Origin: an uncultured Coriobacteriaceae bacterium
Lineage (GTDB): Bacteria; Actinomycetota; Coriobacteriia; Coriobacteriales; UMGS124
Reading direction: 5' to 3'
DNA: 64,000 nucleotides
Assembly: GCA_900539345.1 (NCBI GenBank)
Contig: UQBS01000003.1
Span: 1 to 64,000 of the forward strand
Under the pieces are notes generated by a model. It worked only from the letters and a program-made list of their open reading frames with translations. It was not told the origin of the DNA and ran no database searches. Numbering within the stretch: position 1 is the stretch's first letter; every line of letters starts with the position of its first letter. Below, in pieces: positions 1 to 7,897 of the stretch. A program made the translations under genes and the position numbers.

Positions 1-488
1 TCGGGGTCGACCATCTTGACCGAACCCACCAGGCCCACCGACGGGTCGGCGATCTCGCAGTGCACCATCGACCCGTCGACGCCCGACAGGCCCACCGCAA
101 GATTGCCATGGGCGTTGAGCGCCAGGACAAGCTCCTCGTTGACCTTGCCCGACAGGACCATGCTCACCACGCGCATGACCTCGGGCGTCGTCACGCGCAG
201 GCCGTTCTTGAACTCGACGGGCAGGCCCAGCTTCTCCACGAGGGCGGAGATGTCCTTGCCGCCGCCATGCACGATGACGGGACGGGCGCCCACGAGCTTC
301 ATGAGCATGATGTCTTCCATCACCGACGCGCGCAGGGTCTCGTCGACCATGGCCGCGCCGCCGTACTTGATGACAATCGTCTTGCCTGCCAGGGCCTTCA
401 CCCAAGGAAGCGCCTGCGTGAGAATGAGCGCGTGCTCCTGGGCCACCTCAAGGCTCGAGCGCTGCGCCTCTGTCTTCGTGTCTGACAT
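1..488 (-). CDS. argB: Acetylglutamate kinase, N-terminal part (cut by window start)
   Basis: Phosphorylates N-acetylglutamate in the second step of the acetylated arginine pathway. The minus strand reads from ATG at 488 for 162 codons to the window edge with no stop. It contains the amino-acid-kinase glycine loops: an IKYGGAAM segment near residue 40 and PVIVHGGGKDIS near residue 70, followed by a GLRVTTPEVM segment typical of NAGK. It starts 6 nt after the argJ stop with an AGGAG site overlapping that junction, so the two are co-transcribed. The C-terminal half, with the second half of the kinase fold, lies outside the window. Confidence 0.93.
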   Translation of the reverse strand, partial: MSDTKTEAQRSSLEVAQEHALILTQALPWVKALAGKTIVIKYGGAAMVDETLRASVMEDIMLMKLVGARPVIVHGGGKDISALVEKLGLPVEFKNGLRVTTPEVMRVVSMVLSGKVNEELVLALNAHGNLAVGLSGVDGSMVHCEIADPSVGLVGSVKMVDP

Positions 489-494
489 AGTTCG

Positions 495-1763
495 CTAGCT
501 CCTGTAGTCGGCGTTGATGGAGATGTAGCCGTGCGTGAGGTCGCAGGTCCAGATGGTGGACTGGCACTCGCCGGCGCCCAGGTCACACACGATGTCGACC
601 TGCGGCTGCTCGAAACGGGCCAGGGCCTCGTCCTCGTCGAAGTCTACCACCAGGCCACCGCGGCACACCGGGATGCCCAGGATGTCGATGTCGACGTCGT
701 ACTGGTCGAACTTGGCGCCCGAGCGCCCCAGAGCGGCAGCGATGCGGCCCCAGTTTGCGTCGTGGCCAGCGATGGCGGTCTTCACAAGCGGAGAAGTGGC
801 CACCGTGCGCGCAGCCGCGTCGGCATCGTCTTGCGTGGCGGCGCCCATAACGGTGACGCACACAAGGCGCGTGGCGCCCTCGCCGTCGGCCGCAATCTGA
901 CGGGCAAGGCCCGAGCACACCTCGAGCAGAGCCGCCGCGAAAGCGTCGCAACGGGCGCCCTGGGCGGACTCGATGGTCTCGCCGCCGGCCGCACCGCTTG
1001 CCATGATGACGCAGGTGTCGTTGGTGGAGGTGTCCGAGTCCACCGTCACACGGTTGAATGTAGCATCGACAGCGGCATGCAGGGCACAGTCGAGCACTGC
1101 GGGGGCAACGGGAGCGTCGGTGGTAAGCATGCAGATCATCGTCGCCATGTTGGGGCTGATCATGCCCGAACCCTTGCACATGCCACCCAGGTGATAGACG
1201 GCACCCGACTCGTCGCGCCAGGCGACGGCGCAGCGCTTGGGCTTGGTGTCGGTCGTCATGATGGCGCGGGCGCACGCGTAATCGTTGATCTCGAGGTCGC
1301 GCCCGAGCACAGCGGCGACCTTCGGAAGGCCCGCCTGCATCGTGTCCATGTTGAGATGCTGGCCGATGATGCCGGTTGAGGCGACAAGCACCTGCTCAGC
1401 CGGGCAGTCGAGGATAGAGGCGACCATGTCGGCCGTCTTGTAGGCATTGCGCAGGCCCGGCTCGCCGGTCGCGGCGTTGGCGTACTTGGTGTTGGCGACA
1501 AAGGCGCGCGCATAGCCCGACTGAGCGATATGCTCGCGGTCGACCGTGACGGGGGCGGCGCAGAAGACGTTGGTGGTGAACACGCCGGCAACGGCGGCGG
1601 GCTCGTCGGCCACGACCATGGCCAGGTCGAGGCGGTCGGGATTGAGCTGGAAACCTGCATGCACGGCGCCGGCCTTGAACCCAGCGGCCACGCACACGCC
1701 GCCCTCCACATGCGAACCGGTGAAACCCGCGCTTGCGGGCACTTGCAGGGGCTTGTACTCCAT
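495..1763 (-). CDS. argJ: Bifunctional glutamate N-acetyltransferase / ornithine acetyltransferase
   Basis: ArgJ transfers the acetyl group from N-acetylornithine to glutamate (acetyl recycling) and in bifunctional forms also uses acetyl-CoA. The 422-residue length is normal for the family. The autocleavage site is visible as KGSGMISPNMATM, with the Ala207-Thr208 bond where the chain splits into alpha and beta subunits and Thr208 becomes the nucleophile. Upstream of the ATG at 1763 there is about 110 bp before the tRNA terminator; it contains a TGAATAAAGTAC stretch near 1789 that resembles half of an ArgR box, but this is weak. argB follows directly. No argC is visible, so argC is either distant or argJ heads this operon. 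Confidence 0.96.
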   Translation of the reverse strand: MEYKPLQVPASAGFTGSHVEGGVCVAAGFKAGAVHAGFQLNPDRLDLAMVVADEPAAVAGVFTTNVFCAAPVTVDREHIAQSGYARAFVANTKYANAATGEPGLRNAYKTADMVASILDCPAEQVLVASTGIIGQHLNMDTMQAGLPKVAAVLGRDLEINDYACARAIMTTDTKPKRCAVAWRDESGAVYHLGGMCKGSGMISPNMATMICMLTTDAPVAPAVLDCALHAAVDATFNRVTVDSDTSTNDTCVIMASGAAGGETIESAQGARCDAFAAALLEVCSGLARQIAADGEGATRLVCVTVMGAATQDDADAAARTVATSPLVKTAIAGHDANWGRIAAALGRSGAKFDQYDVDIDILGIPVCRGGLVVDFDEDEALARFEQPQVDIVCDLGAGECQSTIWTCDLTHGYISINADYRS

Positions 1764-1874
1764 GGTCAGTCCTTAGTCGAAGTACCACTGAATAAAGTAC
1801 GGGTAATATACTTTTTGGTGAGTGGAACTGCTTTTAGAATACAAATTAGTTGCGGAATACACACAACAGCGGCA

Positions 1875-1911
1875 TAAAAAAACTGCCGACTCGCAAAAGC
1901 GAATCGGCAGT
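1875..1911 (-). terminator. Rho-independent terminator after tRNA-Ala
   Basis: On the minus strand an ACTGCCGA stem with a TTTT-type loop and a matching TCGGCAGT arm is followed by seven T residues. It ends the tRNA-Ala transcript before the argJ promoter region. Confidence 0.85.
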
Positions 1912-1922
1912 CTCAATGTCGG

Positions 1923-1998
1923 TGGTGGAGATGAGGGGAGTCGAACCCCCGACCTCTGCCATGCGAAGGCAGCGCTCTCCCAACTGAGCCACATCCCC
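1923..1998 (-). tRNA. tRNA-Ala (anticodon CGC)
   Basis: The 76-nt minus-strand sequence folds into a full cloverleaf. The acceptor stem GGGGATG pairs with CATCTCC and carries the G3-U70 wobble pair that identifies alanine tRNA. The anticodon stem CTGCC/GGCAG encloses TTCGCAT, giving CGC, which reads GCG codons. The CCA end is encoded. Confidence 0.95.
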
Positions 1999-2018
1999 AA
2001 AACAAAGTGCAACGGTTA

Positions 2019-2046
2019 TTTTTACATTGTGCGCAAACGCTGTCAA
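2019..2046 (-). promoter_or_regulatory. Promoter of tRNA-Ala
   Basis: On the minus strand a perfect TTGACA -35 box (2041-2046) is followed by a 16-bp spacer and TAAAAA (2019-2024), about 20 bp before the tRNA. It lies just downstream of the terminator of the structured RNA. Confidence 0.55.
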
Positions 2047-2055
2047 GAACCGAAA

Positions 2056-2092
2056 TCAAAAAAGGCGCGATGCCGCAAGCCTGCACCGCGCC
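2056..2092 (-). terminator. Rho-independent terminator of the 6S-like RNA
   Basis: Minus strand: GGCGCGGTGC stem, a loop, GCATCGCGCC arm with one mismatch, then six T residues. Confidence 0.8.
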
Positions 2093-2104
2093 CTCACATT
2101 TACG

Positions 2105-2275
2105 GTAAGGTCCAACCCCCACAAAGTTGCAAGTTGGCCCACCTCATCGAGGTGGGTACCCTCCTCGTGCATTTTGGCTTCCCCAACAAAGGAGGATATC
2201 CATAGGGCACGCAATCCTGGGTTCCCTGCAAATTAATGTCGGCCGACCGCAGCTGGATAGCGGAGGCTGGACGGC
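2105..2275 (-). ncRNA. ssrS: Structured RNA, probable 6S RNA
   Basis: About 170 nt lie between a good promoter and a terminator and contain no convincing reading frame. The ends pair over 11 bp (GTCCAGCCTCC at 2272-2262 with GGGGGTTGGAC at 2120-2110), which would form the closing stem of a 6S-type hairpin. The 3' half contains GGGGAAGCCAAAATGCACGA, then GGTACCCACCTC-ATG-AGGTGGG, which resembles the E. coli 6S region GAGAAGCC...AAAACTGCGACGA...ACC..GGT. Size and closed-stem architecture fit a regulator that sequesters sigma70-RNA polymerase. The resemblance was judged by eye; a covariance-model search would settle it. Confidence 0.65.
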
Positions 2276-2279
2276 TCAA

Positions 2280-2308
2280 ACTATAGCAATATTGCCCTCG
2301 CACGTGAA
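2280..2308 (-). promoter_or_regulatory. Promoter of the 6S-like RNA
   Basis: Minus strand -35 TTCACG (2303-2308), exactly 17 bp spacer, -10 TATAGT (2280-2285). The predicted start near 2274 coincides with the beginning of the closing stem of the RNA. Confidence 0.65.
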
Positions 2309-2438
2309 GAGAGAATCTTGCACAGTTTTCAACATTCTTTGCACCCTGCCATGAAACTCCTGACAGAAGCTCTCAAACCCTCTGGTAGAGCTGTGCAGTG
2401 TGGCCTCCCATCAGCCCGACTTCAGTTCTAACGGGTAA

Positions 2439-2452
2439 AATCACATGTGATT
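2439..2452. promoter_or_regulatory. 14-bp perfect palindrome before the surface-protein gene
   Basis: AATCACATGTGATT is a perfect palindrome about 60 bp before the ATG at 2511. It is the size and symmetry of a dimeric regulator site. The regulator is unknown. Confidence 0.4.
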
Positions 2453-2510
2453 CTATTGAGCTGCCCCATGTCGGCACCTTATCGGCAGGGCGGCAAATAA
2501 AGGAGCAACT

Positions 2511-5024
2511 ATGCGCCGCAACCACATCAGCGCGCCCCTCCCGTGCGCGCAGACTTTGAGCGCCCTTGCCCTGCTGGCATCCCTTGCCGTTCCAGCAGGC
2601 TTTGCCGCACCCGCCTTTGCAGATGAGGTACAAGACGCCGCACAAGGCGCACAGACCGCCGCCGATCAAGACACGCAGGCCACCGAGCAGGCCGCGCAGT
2701 CCTCCGGGGCCACCACGTCCACCTCGACGCAGGTTGTGGCCCAGCCCCTTTCGGTAAAGAGCCTCTCGTGGGATTCAATTGAGGCAGACGAGGCGCTGCA
2801 GGGCCTCGTTGCACAGAACTCCCTGGCAGTTGATGTGTCCCTCACCAATGACACCGCCGCCGTGCAGGCGTTCTACACCGCCCTCAACGACATGCGCTCC
2901 CAGGTTGGGTCTGCCGCAATCGCACAGGACGCCGACCTCGAGACTGCCGCCTGGCAGCGCGCCGCCGAAAGCGTGCTGGCACGCTCGGATATCCGCCCCG
3001 ACGGGACGGCCTTCAACACCGCAAACGAGCGTATCGCCGCCGAGGTGCTCGTTTGGGGTTCTGCAACCGACGAAACCGACGCCAAGACGGTCCTTGCCAC
3101 GCTCGTCAGCAGCGACGCCTACGCAACGCAGGCCGGCTGGCTCATGGACGCCACGAACATCGGCTGCGCATGCGTGCGCGATGCGGACGGCAACGTCTCC
3201 TGGGCAATCGAGCTCTCCTTTGACGGCGCCGCCCAATCCCAGGCGCAGGTTGCCTCGGGCGAGGCGACCTACACGGTCAATGTCGCCGCCGCCAACGTCA
3301 CTAACGTCACGCTGCCCGAAAAACTCGAGATGAAGAGCGGCGACGTTGTCCAGCCCAGCCTTGAGGCCACCGTGGAGGGCACCCTGTGGTTCGGCCCGGC
3401 GGGCTATTCCTACGACTTCACCGGAGCCAAAGTTGCCGTGAAGACGGGCAGCTTCATCTGGAACAGCGCGAACACCTCCATCGTCTCGGCCACTGCCGAC
3501 GGCACGCTCACGGCAATCAAGGCCGGCACCGTCACCATCAGCGCCACCGACGCCGACGGCTCCAACCCGCGTTTTGGCGTCGTCGTTGTCGACGGAGGCG
3601 CCCCCACTGCCGCCTACGACCTGGGCACATGCACCATCGTGGGCATTACCGGCGAAGACGGCAAGGGCAACTTCTACCTCAACGACCAGGGCACCGTCAC
3701 GATGCCCAACTTCAACGTCATGGCACCTGACGGCACCGTCATCGACCCGGTGAACTACACCGCCACCATCAACTACAACGAGCGCACCTCGATAGCCGTG
3801 CTCACGGTGAAGGCGAACTCCAAGAGCGAGCTGTGTTCGGGCATTGTCACCCGCCAACTCACTGTCGTGGACCCCGCCAAGCTGGCTGCGCAACAAGCGG
3901 CGGCCGAGGCCGAGGCGACCCAGGAGGCGCAGCCGAGCGAGGATGCGGCAGGTTCTGAGGGCGAAACGGGTGCCCAGGACGGCGAGGCGAGTGCGGACGA
4001 GGCAGACAGCGAAGGCAGCCAGGACACCGAGGGCAGCGTGGGCCAAGCGGACACCCAGGATGGACAGGCAGGCGTTGAGGGCACAAACGAAGAGGGAGCT
4101 GAGGATAGCCAGAACGGCGAGGGTGACGCGGACGAGGCAGGCGACCAAGGCAGCGAGGGCGAGATAGGCTCCGGGGACGGCCAGGAAGCCGAAGACACCG
4201 ACGCAAGCAGCACCGGTGCTGATGGTGGGACCGATCAAGGCGAAGCCGGAACGGCTGACGAGAGCACCCAGGACGGCACCGCCGCAGACGCCAGCAACAC
4301 CGAGGCAGCCGGTCCGGATGCCGCCACCCTGCCCGAGGGTACGGGCGATGCGCAGGGTACCGGTGACGTTGAGGCCATCAGGACCACCAAGGACATCTCC
4401 CAGGGCCAGCTCACGCTTAGCTTCTCGTCGCTGACCTATACCGGCTCACCTATCCAGGCCACAGGCGCCACACTCACCGTCGGCAGCGCGACACTCGCTG
4501 AGGGCACCGACTACACCCTGAGCTATTCCGACAACGTAAAGGTCGGCACGGCAACCGCAACTGCAACCGGCATCGGGGCCTGCACCGGTTCGCTGAAGAC
4601 GACGTTTGACATCGCACCGGCAGACATGAGTCTCACGAGCGTCACGATGCCGAACCTGCCCTACACCGGGCAGGCAATGTCTCCTCAGCCCAAGTCCGTC
4701 ACTTACGAGGTCGACGGCGTCACCACTGAGCTTGTCGTGGGCGTGGATTACCAGGTCGTAGGCTTCACCAACAACACGAACATCGGCGACGCCACGGTCG
4801 TGCTGCAAGGCATGGGCAACTTCACGGGCACGCTGATCGCCAATTGGAAGATCGTGCAGCAGGGCACGGGGGATGCAGGCACCACGTTGACCATCCCCCA
4901 GACCGCCGACCCAAGCGATCCTGCAGGCATGGCCGCCCTCGGTATTGCCGGGTCGCTGCTCCTGACTGCAGCAGGTGCGCTGTTCGCCCGCATGCGCCGC
5001 AACGCGACAGGCGCCAGGAGGTAA
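2511..5024 (+). CDS. Secreted CAP-domain and Ig-like surface protein with sortase-like C terminus
   Basis: The 837-residue protein begins with a Sec signal peptide (cleavage likely after AFA37). Residues about 115-245 look like a CAP/SCP domain, often found in bacterial envelope proteins. Residues about 270-360 resemble a bacterial Ig-like (BIG2) module with a VSATADGTLTAIKAGTVTISATD motif. Residues 456-626 are an acidic, Asp/Glu/Gly/Ala-rich low-complexity linker. Two repeats near 636-781 carry the YTG...DYxVxYxNN..G.A pattern of small Ig-like repeats. The end has IPQTAD (about 795), a hydrophobic segment and an RMRRN tail, like a cell-wall sorting signal in which the usual Gly of xPxTG is Ala. 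AAAGGAG precedes the ATG by 4-5 nt. Probably cell-wall or membrane anchored; exact role unknown. Confidence 0.85.
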   Translation: MRRNHISAPLPCAQTLSALALLASLAVPAGFAAPAFADEVQDAAQGAQTAADQDTQATEQAAQSSGATTSTSTQVVAQPLSVKSLSWDSIEADEALQGLVAQNSLAVDVSLTNDTAAVQAFYTALNDMRSQVGSAAIAQDADLETAAWQRAAESVLARSDIRPDGTAFNTANERIAAEVLVWGSATDETDAKTVLATLVSSDAYATQAGWLMDATNIGCACVRDADGNVSWAIELSFDGAAQSQAQVASGEATYTVNVAAANVTNVTLPEKLEMKSGDVVQPSLEATVEGTLWFGPAGYSYDFTGAKVAVKTGSFIWNSANTSIVSATADGTLTAIKAGTVTISATDADGSNPRFGVVVVDGGAPTAAYDLGTCTIVGITGEDGKGNFYLNDQGTVTMPNFNVMAPDGTVIDPVNYTATINYNERTSIAVLTVKANSKSELCSGIVTRQLTVVDPAKLAAQQAAAEAEATQEAQPSEDAAGSEGETGAQDGEASADEADSEGSQDTEGSVGQADTQDGQAGVEGTNEEGAEDSQNGEGDADEAGDQGSEGEIGSGDGQEAEDTDASSTGADGGTDQGEAGTADESTQDGTAADASNTEAAGPDAATLPEGTGDAQGTGDVEAIRTTKDISQGQLTLSFSSLTYTGSPIQATGATLTVGSATLAEGTDYTLSYSDNVKVGTATATATGIGACTGSLKTTFDIAPADMSLTSVTMPNLPYTGQAMSPQPKSVTYEVDGVTTELVVGVDYQVVGFTNNTNIGDATVVLQGMGNFTGTLIANWKIVQQGTGDAGTTLTIPQTADPSDPAGMAALGIAGSLLLTAAGALFARMRRNATGARR

Positions 5025-5028
5025 GCAC

Positions 5029-6183
5029 GTGAACCCCACCGAGCATTATCCCCTTCTCTTTCTTGTGGCGTTGCTTGCGACACTTCTGGCAACCCCTCTC
5101 GCCAAGTGCATCGCCCAGCACCTGGGCGCCATCGACAAGCCCGACGAAAGGCGCATCAACAAGGTCCCGATTCCTCGCATGGGCGGCATCGGCATCGCCC
5201 TGGGACTTGTGGCTGCCGTGGCGGTGCAAGTGGCAGGCACCAAGCTGCTTGGGTGGCCCACCGTCTTTGTTCCGCACATGCAGCTGCAGGGCGTCGACTA
5301 CAAGCTGCTGACCATTGCCGTCGTCATTGTCTTCCTCACGGGCGCCATCGACGACGTGCGCAACCTCAAGCCTCGCCAGAAACTGTTGGGACAGATTCTC
5401 GCTGCATGCGTAGCCGCTGCCTCCGGCCTGGTAATCGGCAATGTCGCCAACCCCTTCACAGCCGAGCTCATTCCCATCGGATGGCTGGCCTACCCCATCA
5501 CGGTCGTCTACCTTGTGGCCTTCACCAACGTCATCAACCTCATCGACGGGCTCGACGGCCTTGCGGCTGGCATCACGGCCATCTCCTGCGCCGCAATGTT
5601 CTATCTGTCCTATGAGGCCCATCAGATTGACGCCGCCGTGCTTGCTTGCATCCTTGCTGGCTGCTGCCTGGGCTTTTTGCGCTACAACTTCAACCCGGCC
5701 TCAATCTTTATGGGTGACTGCGGCTCGAACATGCTGGGCTTTTTGCTCGGCGTCATCGCGTTGCTGGGCGTCAACCGCGTCGCGGCAGCTACGACCCTCA
5801 TTGTGCCGCTCGTCATCGCCGGCGTGCCCATCATCGACACGTTCGCCGCCATCGTGCGTCGTCGTCGCGGCCATACGTCCATTTCGCAGGCTGACACCGG
5901 CCACATCCAGCACAGGCTTATCAAGCAGGGTTTCGACCAGAGGCAGGCCGCGCTCATGATTTACGGCTGGTCGATCCTGTTGGCGGCAGGCGCCATCGTC
6001 ATGACAAAGGTCGCGCTCCCCTTGCGTTTCGTCGTGTTCATCCTGCTTGTAAGCGTCTCGGCTGTCTTCATTAGGAAGCTGCACCTCTTTAAGCCCGTGC
6101 TGCTGCACCGTTACAACCCCAAAACGCATACCGATGAGATCGTAAGCGCCGAACAGGTAGAAGAGGAAAGCGCAAGCAAGTAG
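5029..6183 (+). CDS. Undecaprenyl-phosphate GlcNAc/glycosyl-1-phosphate transferase (WecA/TagO/MraY family)
   Basis: Multi-pass membrane enzyme that moves a sugar-1-phosphate from a UDP-sugar to undecaprenyl phosphate, starting teichoic-acid-like or surface polysaccharide synthesis. The GTG start at 5029 is chosen because AGGAGG sits 7 nt upstream, right after the stop of the surface protein; the 384-residue length fits. Family motifs appear in order: KPDERRINKVPIPRMGG, AIDDVRNLKPRQK with the paired Asp, NVINLIDGLDGLAAG, FMGDCGSNMLGF, and a cytoplasmic loop RRRRGHTSIS...GHIQHRL matching the HxxHRL loop of WecA/TagO. About ten hydrophobic segments are visible. The sugar cannot be told from sequence. 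Confidence 0.9.
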   Translation: MNPTEHYPLLFLVALLATLLATPLAKCIAQHLGAIDKPDERRINKVPIPRMGGIGIALGLVAAVAVQVAGTKLLGWPTVFVPHMQLQGVDYKLLTIAVVIVFLTGAIDDVRNLKPRQKLLGQILAACVAAASGLVIGNVANPFTAELIPIGWLAYPITVVYLVAFTNVINLIDGLDGLAAGITAISCAAMFYLSYEAHQIDAAVLACILAGCCLGFLRYNFNPASIFMGDCGSNMLGFLLGVIALLGVNRVAAATTLIVPLVIAGVPIIDTFAAIVRRRRGHTSISQADTGHIQHRLIKQGFDQRQAALMIYGWSILLAAGAIVMTKVALPLRFVVFILLVSVSAVFIRKLHLFKPVLLHRYNPKTHTDEIVSAEQVEEESASK

Positions 6184-6223
6184 ATTGACAGGCAGGCAAG
6201 TCGCACGCCCCACCATACACACG

Positions 6224-6262
6224 ACGCCCCATGTGCACGAGATGCAACATGGGGCGTTTTTG
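6224..6262 (+). terminator. Rho-independent terminator
   Basis: ACGCCCCATG and CATGGGGCGT form a perfect 10-bp stem followed by a T run; ends the transcript of the surface-protein and transferase genes. Confidence 0.9.
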
Positions 6263-6497
6263 TATGCACCGGTAGCGCAGTCGTCTGCATGTACGTACCA
6301 GCACCACACTCATCGTCTGAGGGTGTGGCCCGTTCAACGACGGGCAACGGCGCAAAGGCCGTTTGTGCCTACTAAAACTGTTTGCAGAGTGGCGTCCCAA
6401 CTAAACGCCGTGGGCCTTGCGTCTAGCATACGTGACCACACAGGGAATGGCCACACATGCAGGGGCCGGACGCTCATACAGGCACTCCTCTGCATGC
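6263..6497. other. Intergenic region with small hairpins
   Basis: Between two convergent terminators. Small inverted repeats are present (CCACAC...GTGTGG near 6305-6330 and CCCGTT...ACGGG near 6330-6346), but no gene, promoter or recognised RNA is supported. Confidence 0.4.
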
Positions 6498-6535
6498 AAA
6501 AGGGGCCGCCCTCCTTTTGGAAGACGACCCCTTCA
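6498..6535 (-). terminator. Rho-independent terminator after rplT
   Basis: Minus strand stem of 13 pairs (GGGGTCGTCTTCC with GGAGGGCGGCCCC, including G-T pairs) around an AAAA loop, followed by TTTT. It ends the infC-rpmI-rplT operon. Confidence 0.85.
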
Positions 6536-6566
6536 TGATTCAAGAAAACCTTGAACGCAAGAAAAC

Positions 6567-6953
6567 TTAGGCGTTCTGGGCCAGAGCGGCGCGAGCCTCA
6601 GCAACGGCGTTCTTGGCAATGGTGCACAGATCGGCGAAGGAGGCAGCGTCCTCGATGGCCATCTGGGAAAGAACCTTGCGGTCGAGCTCGATGCCGGCCA
6701 GCTTCAGGCCGTGCATGAACTGGGAGTAGCTGATGCCATTGATGCGGCAGCCAGCGTTGATACGGGCGATCCAGAGCTTGCGAATCTCGCGCTTCTTCGT
6801 GCGACGATCGCGGTACTGGTACATCAGGGAGTGACGTACTTGCTCCTTAGCCTTACGGTAGCAGCGCGAACGGGCACCGAAGTAGCCCTTGGCCATTTTA
6901 AGAGTGCGACGACGCTTCTTCTTAGCATTGAGAGAACGCTTAATGCGAGCCAT
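6567..6953 (-). CDS. rplT: Large ribosomal subunit protein bL20
   Basis: 128 residues, slightly longer than the usual 115-120. The N terminus MARIKRSLNAKKKRRR and the downstream SRCYRKAKEQVRHSL, YRDRRTKKREIRKLWIARIN and GISYSQFMHGL segments are diagnostic. L20 binds 23S rRNA early in 50S assembly and in many bacteria represses its own operon. Last gene of infC-rpmI-rplT. Confidence 0.98.
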   Translation of the reverse strand: MARIKRSLNAKKKRRRTLKMAKGYFGARSRCYRKAKEQVRHSLMYQYRDRRTKKREIRKLWIARINAGCRINGISYSQFMHGLKLAGIELDRKVLSQMAIEDAASFADLCTIAKNAVAEARAALAQNA

Positions 6954-7000
6954 AGTTAGTCACTCCTTGTGACGAGGGAACGATAAGGAAAGAATCGGCC

Positions 7001-7198
7001 TTAGTGATCGAGAACCGACTTGACGTACTTGCACTTCTCGGTCTTGTCCAGAGCAACCTGGCCGCGCAGCTGACGCTTACGCTTGGCGGTCTTCTTGGTC
7101 AGGATGTGGCGCTTGTTGCGCTGCACGTGCATGAGCTTGCCGGTGCCAGTCTTACGGAAGCGCTTGGCGACCGTCTTGTCGGTCTTCATCTTAGGCAT
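7001..7198 (-). CDS. rpmI: Large ribosomal subunit protein bL35
   Basis: 65 residues beginning MPKMKTDKTVAKRFRKTGTGK, the standard L35 start. The ATG at 7198 follows an AAGGAGA site by 6 nt; a longer frame upstream is not needed. Middle gene of the operon; 47 nt before rplT and 61 nt after infC. Confidence 0.97.
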   Translation of the reverse strand: MPKMKTDKTVAKRFRKTGTGKLMHVQRNKRHILTKKTAKRKRQLRGQVALDKTEKCKYVKSVLDH

Positions 7199-7259
7199 TG
7201 AAGTTCTCCTTATATTCTCGTACCCGGACACGGCGCGTCCAGGTTGGTACCAATGGGAA

Positions 7260-7817
7260 TTACTGCTCCTGCTCGGCGGGCTTTGCAGCAGGCTTGGTGC
7301 TGGGGCGAAGGGGTGCCACCATCATGTGCATGTTGCGGCCCTCAAGCTTCGGGGGAACCTCCACCGTGCACACGTCCTTCAGGTCCTCAGCAAGCTTCTC
7401 GAGCATGTTGAGGCCGATCTCGGGGTGAGCCATCTCACGACCGCGGAACATAATCGTGATCTTGACCTTGGCACCGCCTGCAAGGAAGCGCTCGACGTGG
7501 CGCTTCTTGGTCTCGTAGTCGCCCGTGTCGATCTTCGGGCGGAACTTCATCTCTTTGACGTCAACCTTGGCCTGGTTCTTACGGGCGGCCTTGGCCTTGA
7601 TTTCCTGCTCGTACTTGTACTTGCCGTAGTTCATGACACGGCACACAGGCGGTTCAGAGTTGGGGGAAATCTCGACAAGGTCGAGGCCCTGGTCATCTGC
7701 CACGCGCTGGGCATCGCGAATAGCAAAGATACCGAGCTGACTTCCGTCAACGCCGATCAAACGGCACGTCGCACAACGGATCTCTTCGTTGATGCGAGGC
7801 TCATCGGACTTAGCTAT
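7260..7817 (-). CDS. infC: Translation initiation factor IF-3, probable AUA start
   Basis: IF-3 binds the 30S subunit and checks start-codon and initiator-tRNA selection. The frame from 7817 gives 185 residues beginning (I)AKSDEPRINEEIRC, which aligns with known IF-3 starts; the C-terminal domain with NYGKYKYEQE and GRNMHMMVAPL follows. No ATG, GTG or TTG fits: a full AAGGAGGT site (7825-7832) is 7 nt before ATA at 7815-7817, and the only GTG nearby overlaps that site. infC commonly uses a rare start codon so that IF-3 can repress itself; here it appears to be AUA instead of AUU. Preceded by a terminator-like leader. The end of the frame is firm; the start is inferred. Confidence 0.93.
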   Translation of the reverse strand: MAKSDEPRINEEIRCATCRLIGVDGSQLGIFAIRDAQRVADDQGLDLVEISPNSEPPVCRVMNYGKYKYEQEIKAKAARKNQAKVDVKEMKFRPKIDTGDYETKKRHVERFLAGGAKVKITIMFRGREMAHPEIGLNMLEKLAEDLKDVCTVEVPPKLEGRNMHMMVAPLRPSTKPAAKPAEQEQ

Positions 7818-7824
7818 GCGAAAC

Positions 7825-7853
7825 ACCTCCTTCGAATCCCGCAGTGCGGGAGG
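7825..7853 (-). promoter_or_regulatory. Hairpin that can hide the infC ribosome binding site
   Basis: CCTCC (7853-7849) can pair with GGAGG inside the AAGGAGGT site (7825-7832), while the overlapping CCCGCAC-TGCGGG hairpin competes. It sits directly after the leader terminator and is positioned to control infC translation. Confidence 0.5.
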
Positions 7854-7860
7854 ACTGAAC

Positions 7861-7897
7861 AAAAAAATCCCGGGTGCCTTCTGGAAGACGCCCGGGA
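7861..7897 (-). terminator. Leader terminator (attenuator) before infC
   Basis: Minus strand TCCCGGG...CCCGGGA stem with inner pairing and seven T residues, 44 nt before the infC start. A terminator in this position suggests attenuation of the IF-3/L35/L20 operon, comparable in role to r-protein leaders of other bacteria. Confidence 0.8.

Noticed and set aside
1764..1874. T-box leader upstream of argJ
   Set aside because: Too short and without the T-box motif or antiterminator sequence.
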